Assembly (NCBI GenBank): GCA_022640795.1
Contig: JALCCK010000030.1
Location: forward strand, 1-33,459
Source of the DNA: Treponema sp.
GTDB taxonomy: Bacteria > Spirochaetota > Spirochaetia > Treponematales > Treponemataceae
Direction: 5' to 3'
Length of the DNA: 33,459 nucleotides
Below, in pieces: positions 30,701-33,459 of the stretch. Each line of letters opens with the position of its first letter. The first letter of the stretch is position 1. A program made the position numbers and the translations under genes. Below the pieces are notes generated by a model. The model was not told the origin of the DNA. It searched no databases and was given only the letters and a program-made list of their open reading frames with translations.

Positions 30701-32253
30701 GTAAGAGGAGATACCGCACTCACCGTAACAGTAGAAAGACTTAAGCAATTAAAAAAAGTTCCGTCACCGATAGTTGCTGCAGAACTGTTTATGGTAACAG
30801 CCACAAGAGAGTGGCAAGCAAGGAAAGCGCCCATACCTACAGAAATAACGGAAGCAGGAATAGTCACAGACGTAAGACCTGTTTGGCAAAAGGCACGTGT
30901 ACCGATTGTGGTAACTGTTTCAGGAATAGTTATGGTACTGAGATTTGTACAGCCTTTGAAAGAGAGCTCTCCAATAGCAGTAACGGAAGACGTTCCGGAG
31001 AACGTAACGGAAGACAATCCGGTACAACCGCAAAACGCATAATCACCAATTGAAGTAATCGAATCGGGAATCGTTATAGCGGTTATTGTCGTATTATCAT
31101 AAAAGACTCCGTCGGAAGATGAAGATGCAGACGCAAGGGTCGTCACCGGGTACCCGTCTATCTCAGACGGGATGACGACATCCGTATCGCTTCCCGTATA
31201 GCAGGTAATAGTTACCTCTCCGCCAGAAATTGTATAAGTAAAATCCGTCAATTCAGGTATCGCAACTGCATCGGTATCCGCCCAGTCAGATTTCCCGAAA
31301 TCGTTCACCGCCCGTACCCGGAAGATATATGACGTACTGCGCGCCAGTCCGCTTACATCAGTCGTCGTACTCGCTGCATCGAGGCAGACGGAATCCGACC
31401 ACATCGTTCCGCTGTCGGACGAATACGATGTTTCAAAACTTTTCTCGTTCGTCGAGTTGTCCGCCCAGGTAAGCGTCACCGAACACGTGTCGTCACCCGT
31501 ATCCGTTATCGACGCGACCGGATCGGAAGGGGCTTTCGGTACGCTGTTGAAGTCGTCCGCCGTCAAATCAAAAGTCGCGGTGCTCTCAAGATTTGCGTAC
31601 ACCCGCGCATATTCCGGAATCGACGCAATTTCCGTTCCGCTGCTGTTCCGCAGACTGAACGAAACGAGATAGCCGCCGGCAGACTCGTCAGTTTTACTGT
31701 ACACGACGCCTTTCTTACCGCCGTCGACGTCGGTTATGTCCAATTCGGATTCCGTCGTACTGTCGAACGTCGGGATAACGCTCGCAACAGCGACAGAAGA
31801 CGGCCACGTAATCGTCACTTCAACGGAACCGTTACCGTCCGAAAGCGGCGACAGTGTAAACGTCAGCGACGTGTCGGCCGAAAGTTTTACATCATTCTGT
31901 TCACCGGAAAGAACAACGTTCCCGGAAGCATCTTCCGCCTTCAGCGTGAAATCCCACGTGCCGGCGGCGAGTGCAACGGAAGAACCGGAAGAGAGCGTTT
32001 CAAACGATGCGAGCGACTTTTGCGTACCGCCGCTCAATCCGCCGTACAGGATATATTCCGCTATGTCCGGGGTAGAAGGAAGAATCGTTCGAGCGGAAGC
32101 GGACGAGGTAGAAATCGTAAGCGTCACCTTGCCGCCGGCCGCTGATGCAGTATCCTGCCCGGAATCTGTTATTTTTGTAAAAAGATTCGAACAGGCCGAT
32201 ATACTAAAACAGGCCAGTATAACAGGAACTATATATTTGATTATTCTTCTCAT
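27703..32253 (-). CDS. Giant lipoprotein: Fn3, BspA-type LRR repeats, Flg_new repeats, C-terminal FGE-sulfatase (C-lectin) domain
   Basis: About 1516 aa from ATG 32253, chosen because AGGAG precedes it; an in-frame ATG at 32271 overlaps that site. The lipoprotein signal MRRIIKYIVPVILACFSISA is followed by the lipid Cys. Order: Ser/Thr-rich N-region (TLTISTSSASARTILP), a fibronectin type III domain (about 245-340, TSYIFRVRAVNDFGKSDW), and three BspA/LRR_5 blocks (ITIPDSITSIGDYAFCGC and relatives), two of them followed by Flg_new/List-Bact repeats (VTFTANGGTG). The C-terminal 240 residues form an FGE-sulfatase domain: KYEVTYERW, EPVTYVNWRDCMVWCNAYTE, RLPTEAEWEYAARG, LGVYDMSGNVVEWCWDWH, RTFRGGSW, ending YVGFRFVKRSK. 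BspA proteins mediate adhesion. The FGE fold without catalytic partners serves as a binding platform, as in Treponema denticola TvpA. It follows a small lipoprotein gene within 60 bases. Confidence 0.93.
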   Translation of the reverse strand: MRRIIKYIVPVILACFSISACSNLFTKITDSGQDTASAAGGKVTLTISTSSASARTILPSTPDIAEYILYGGLSGGTQKSLASFETLSSGSSVALAAGTWDFTLKAEDASGNVVLSGEQNDVKLSADTSLTFTLSPLSDGNGSVEVTITWPSSVAVASVIPTFDSTTESELDITDVDGGKKGVVYSKTDESAGGYLVSFSLRNSSGTEIASIPEYARVYANLESTATFDLTADDFNSVPKAPSDPVASITDTGDDTCSVTLTWADNSTNEKSFETSYSSDSGTMWSDSVCLDAASTTTDVSGLARSTSYIFRVRAVNDFGKSDWADTDAVAIPELTDFTYTISGGEVTITCYTGSDTDVVIPSEIDGYPVTTLASASSSSDGVFYDNTTITAITIPDSITSIGDYAFCGCTGLSSVTFSGTSSVTAIGELSFKGCTNLSTITIPETVTTIGTRAFCQTGLTSVTIPASVISVGMGAFLACHSLVAVTINSSAATIGDGTFFNCLSLSTVTVSAVSPLTLGSFVFDGNASDRKIYVPDDNITDYQQAENWSDYADSITSRVDHTGETYTVTFTANGGTGTDYTQTLTYATATALTPCTFTRDGDTFLGWATAEDGSILYVDEDSFSIANKDVTLYARWLSDYTSPASDFEYTVSGGEVTIDSYIGSALVVVIPDTIEDCPVTALYSADEKSDGVFYGSDVTTVYIPDSITAVGDYAFYECENLTSLAVAEENSTYCSVDGVLFDKGEEELICYPAGKSDTEYTVPATVLTIDEDSFYGCAALTTVTIPDSVTAIGDSAFEKCMNLFTVNENASDPPTLGGSSVFDSDASGRTIYVPDGCAGTYQNAEYWSEYKNDILSVNGDTVNPASDFIYTVSGGEVTITKYTGTDTRVIIPDTIDGDPVTALASASSLSDGVFAKSSIVSVQLPSSLKTIGNYAFYSCANLASVTMDDSITGIGKYSFFDCYDLTSISIPESVTTIGAFAFASCYDLISVSIPASVISIGDSAFGWCTGLSEFVVDAENASYSSADGALFDKDKETLLYYPAGNSRTEYTVPDSVETIYTHSFAFSKNLETVTIPVSVTAIGDFSFYYCSALATVYENASEPPTLGGDSVFDSDASGRTIYVPDESVTDYWEAENWSDYKDSIKSTVDHTDETHTVTFTANGGTGDDYTQTMTYGVAAALSSCSFIRTGYVFLGWGTTEDGVPQYEDEASFSILGEDVTLYALWMPVSESLTMEDVAATSSGTLRGREVTLTPYSIGKYEVTYERWLTVYTWATSDDRGDDKYTFADAGREGNDGTIGASLTSAYNEPVTYVNWRDCMVWCNAYTEYCNAVNGEDLTCCYYTDSSYATPIRASTATKSIDDTEGGCDNPYVKWSADGYRLPTEAEWEYAARGADPTDTTNWDYTYAGSDTVDDVAWYYGNSDDKTHDVGTKIANGLGVYDMSGNVVEWCWDWHSYTDSSAVTDPTGDSSGSMRTFRGGSWSGDSCGYGCGAAGPCMSPYGCTEYVGFRFVKRSK
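27736..27807 (-). other. Candidate variable region (DGR-type) in the FGE domain
   Basis: This is the surface segment between the conserved GGSW and VGFRF. The first 15 codons after Trp are all NNY (AGT GGC GAT AGC TGT GGT, then TAT GGC TGC GGT GCT GCC, and on to TGT). This is what adenine-specific mutagenesis of AAC/AAT codons produces, and the position equals the VR of TvpA-type targets. No reverse transcriptase or template repeat is in this window, so the call is tentative. Confidence 0.4.
28875..28960 (-). repeat. Intragenic direct repeat in the BspA gene (copy 1)
   Basis: Eighty-six bases nearly identical to 29745-29830; both encode the FDSDASGRTIYVPD strand that closes an LRR_5 block, plus flanks. 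Such repeats allow gain or loss of LRR blocks by recombination. Confidence 0.8.
29745..29830 (-). repeat. Intragenic direct repeat in the BspA gene (copy 2)
   Basis: Partner of 28875-28960, 870 bases apart. The distance is a multiple of three, so recombination between copies would keep the frame and remove one LRR block. Confidence 0.8.
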
Positions 32254-32308
32254 TTCATTTCTTCTCCTCATAGTTAAAATCAGTTCAGCAATACATACGG
32301 AACAGGGA

Positions 32309-32716
32309 TCAGTTCGTCACCGAAAAATGGCATGTGCCGAAGAATGTGTTGCCGGGTGAATCCGTTACTATAAGCTGTATTGTATGTATACCGGCATCGA
32401 GAGAACCGGTATCAATTATAAGTGATGCAGAGTTTTTGGCGGACGATTGTTCGCTTCCGTCAAGTTCCCATGTATAACTACTGTACGAAGTTTCAGAAAC
32501 GGAAACAGTACATGAATTGCCTTTTGTCACAGTCTGATTTTCGGGAGAAAATGTAATAGTCCCGTCCGGAATGGAAATTGTTGCAGAAATTCCGTGATCC
32601 GGTGGCGTAGTATCTGATGAACTGTCAGACCCCGAACTTATTTTACAGCCTCCGGTAAGCACCGTTAAAACGGCTATAATCAGAAAAAAAACAAATCTTT
32701 CTGCTGACTTTTTCAT
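32309..32716 (-). CDS. Small Ig/PKD-like lipoprotein
   Basis: 135 aa. The lipoprotein leader MKKSAERFVFFLIIAVLTVL ends in TGGC (lipid Cys at 24), followed by a Ser/Asp linker. A beta-sandwich-like domain follows (TITFSPENQTVTKGNSCTVS, YTWELDGS, IIDTGSLDAGIHTIQLIVTD), matching the strand order of PKD/Ig-type surface domains with the Y-x-W-x-x-D-G motif. SD GGGAG precedes ATG 32716. It is first gene after the lux-box-like dyad at 32795 and sits about 55 bases upstream of the giant BspA gene, so the two form a likely operon. No enzymatic motif is seen; a role in surface binding or display of the larger partner is inference. Confidence 0.8.
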   Translation of the reverse strand: MKKSAERFVFFLIIAVLTVLTGGCKISSGSDSSSDTTPPDHGISATISIPDGTITFSPENQTVTKGNSCTVSVSETSYSSYTWELDGSEQSSAKNSASLIIDTGSLDAGIHTIQLIVTDSPGNTFFGTCHFSVTN

Positions 32717-32767
32717 TACTTTCTCCCTTATTTAAAATATTCGTATACGGAATACTAGATATTTTTT

Positions 32768-32814
32768 ATTATATGGAGAAAAAACAAATCGGAATATTGG
32801 CTGTATAGCCACTA
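32768..32814 (-). promoter_or_regulatory. lux-box-like dyad and promoter of the lipoprotein-BspA operon
   Basis: TATTGGCTGTATAGCCACTA (32795-32814) matches the dyad at 27066-27085 at 15 of 20 positions and has one arm mismatch. On the minus strand a perfect TATAAT (32773-32768) gives a start near 32761, with the dyad centre at about -43.5. No good -35 hexamer is present, as expected for an activator-dependent promoter. The start lies 44 bases before the lipoprotein ATG. Confidence 0.72.
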
Positions 32815-32857
32815 TTATTCTATAAGAGAAAAGAAATAATATCTGCCGGAATATGAA

Positions 32858-33459
32858 TTATAATCGTATCAGTCTCAGACGAATTGCCCTGGCGACGGCG
32901 GATGGAAGATTCTGCACGTTCAATTTGAAAAAGATATGTTCGCAGTGGCGTTTAATACAGGATTCACTAACTGTAAGGATAGCTGCAATTTCACCTTTTG
33001 TTTTTCCAGTTGCTACCCACTGCAGGATTTCTTTTTCACGTGACGTGAGTACCGCCTGACTCGAAGAAGGAATAAACCCTGCTATAATACCGTAAACCAC
33101 AAGGAATTGATGGGCGGCTGCATTATAAAGACTTTGGGCATCGCGGGAAAAATCAATGTCCGCCGAAGGAGCTGCAAGACTCATCCCGTATATACAGCCT
33201 GACGAACAGTGCAGCGGAATACCGATTCCTGACACGAGAGAATTCTCACGGGCTTTATTCATTACGTCGGCAGCTCTCTTATCCTTGTTCATCCGGGCAA
33301 TAACATCCCATGTCATCGGTGTATTTATCAGGTATGAACTTTGGTAAACCGGGTCATAAAGCGCAAGGTTTCTTTCTTTATAGTACGCGAGCCATTTTGC
33401 AGGATAATTTGAGACGAGATCAAATTTTCTGTTTTTTTCACTGATTGACGACGGCGACT
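32858..33459 (-). CDS. LuxR-family regulator with acyl-HSL-type sensor domain (LuxR2, partial)
   Basis: The 5' end lies beyond the window; about 200 codons are visible and the frame is open to the edge (SPSSISEKNRKFDLVSNYPA). An internal ATG at 33316 is not the real start. The sensor domain keeps W-x3-Y-x8-D-P-x13-W in the same spacing as LuxR1 (AKWLAYYKERNLALYDP, then TPMTW), and GLVSGIGIP-like SLVSGIGIP. The HTH is LTSREKEILQWVATGKTKGE and SESCIKRHCEHIFFKL, almost the same recognition helix as LuxR1, so both may bind the same dyads. It lies upstream of the lipoprotein-BspA operon. Confidence 0.9.
   Translation of the reverse strand, partial: SPSSISEKNRKFDLVSNYPAKWLAYYKERNLALYDPVYQSSYLINTPMTWDVIARMNKDKRAADVMNKARENSLVSGIGIPLHCSSGCIYGMSLAAPSADIDFSRDAQSLYNAAAHQFLVVYGIIAGFIPSSSQAVLTSREKEILQWVATGKTKGEIAAILTVSESCIKRHCEHIFFKLNVQNLPSAVARAIRLRLIRL

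Overview
The window looks like a chromosomal segment of a host-associated spirochaete, most likely a Treponema. Pointers are the BspA/GLUG/formylglycine-fold surface lipoproteins, the repeated DUF4143 AAA+ ATPases and their remnants, and the Treponema-style lipoprotein leaders. This is inference from gene content; no rRNA or housekeeping marker is present. Base composition is mosaic: roughly balanced in core genes and AT-rich in the toxin-antitoxin (TA) and beta-galactosidase islands.

Layout. (1) 1-1704: the end of an unknown CDS, an unrecognised Cys/His-rich protein, a small OB-fold-like ORF and a LuxR/NarL-type regulator. (2) 1842-11700: a debris-rich island. It holds a lacZ-type gene cut at its 5' side exactly where an IS256-family end fragment lies, IstB-like and HsdR remnants, an intact higBA locus with promoter and operator, a complete IS256-family element, a RelE/Phd pair, a DUF1566 lipoprotein broken by a single-base deletion, IS110 remnants, a RelB antitoxin with a truncated PIN toxin, an AAA-ATPase-like remnant and a 22-bp tandem repeat. 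(3) 11794-14230: an HU-like/DUF4469 protein facing a four-gene, translationally coupled cassette that resembles a phage lysis module (XhlA/holin-like, NlpC/P60, membrane protein, overlapping secreted/TM protein). (4) 14291-18707: brnTA and two intact DUF4143 ATPases on opposite strands, with DUF4143 remnants. Each intact ATPase is preceded by a three-unit array with an exact 32-bp period. (5) 18796-24523: a truncated FolT-like gene under a THF riboswitch, a YibE/F membrane protein, an alkaline phosphatase and a divergent chemoreceptor. (6) 24618-33459: two paralogous LuxR regulators with complete acyl-homoserine-lactone-pocket signatures flank a small lipoprotein and a giant BspA/FGE lipoprotein.

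How the genes may work together. The most system-like signal is region 6. A 20-bp lux-box-like dyad lies at the same distance (centre about -43.5) from a -10 element upstream of luxR1 and upstream of the lipoprotein-BspA operon. This suggests ligand-responsive control of luxR1 itself and of a large surface protein. The C-terminal formylglycine-type (C-lectin) fold of that protein carries a run of NNY codons like the variable region of a diversity-generating retroelement. A second system-like signal is the 32-bp array placed immediately before each intact DUF4143 ATPase promoter, with almost leaderless transcripts predicted.
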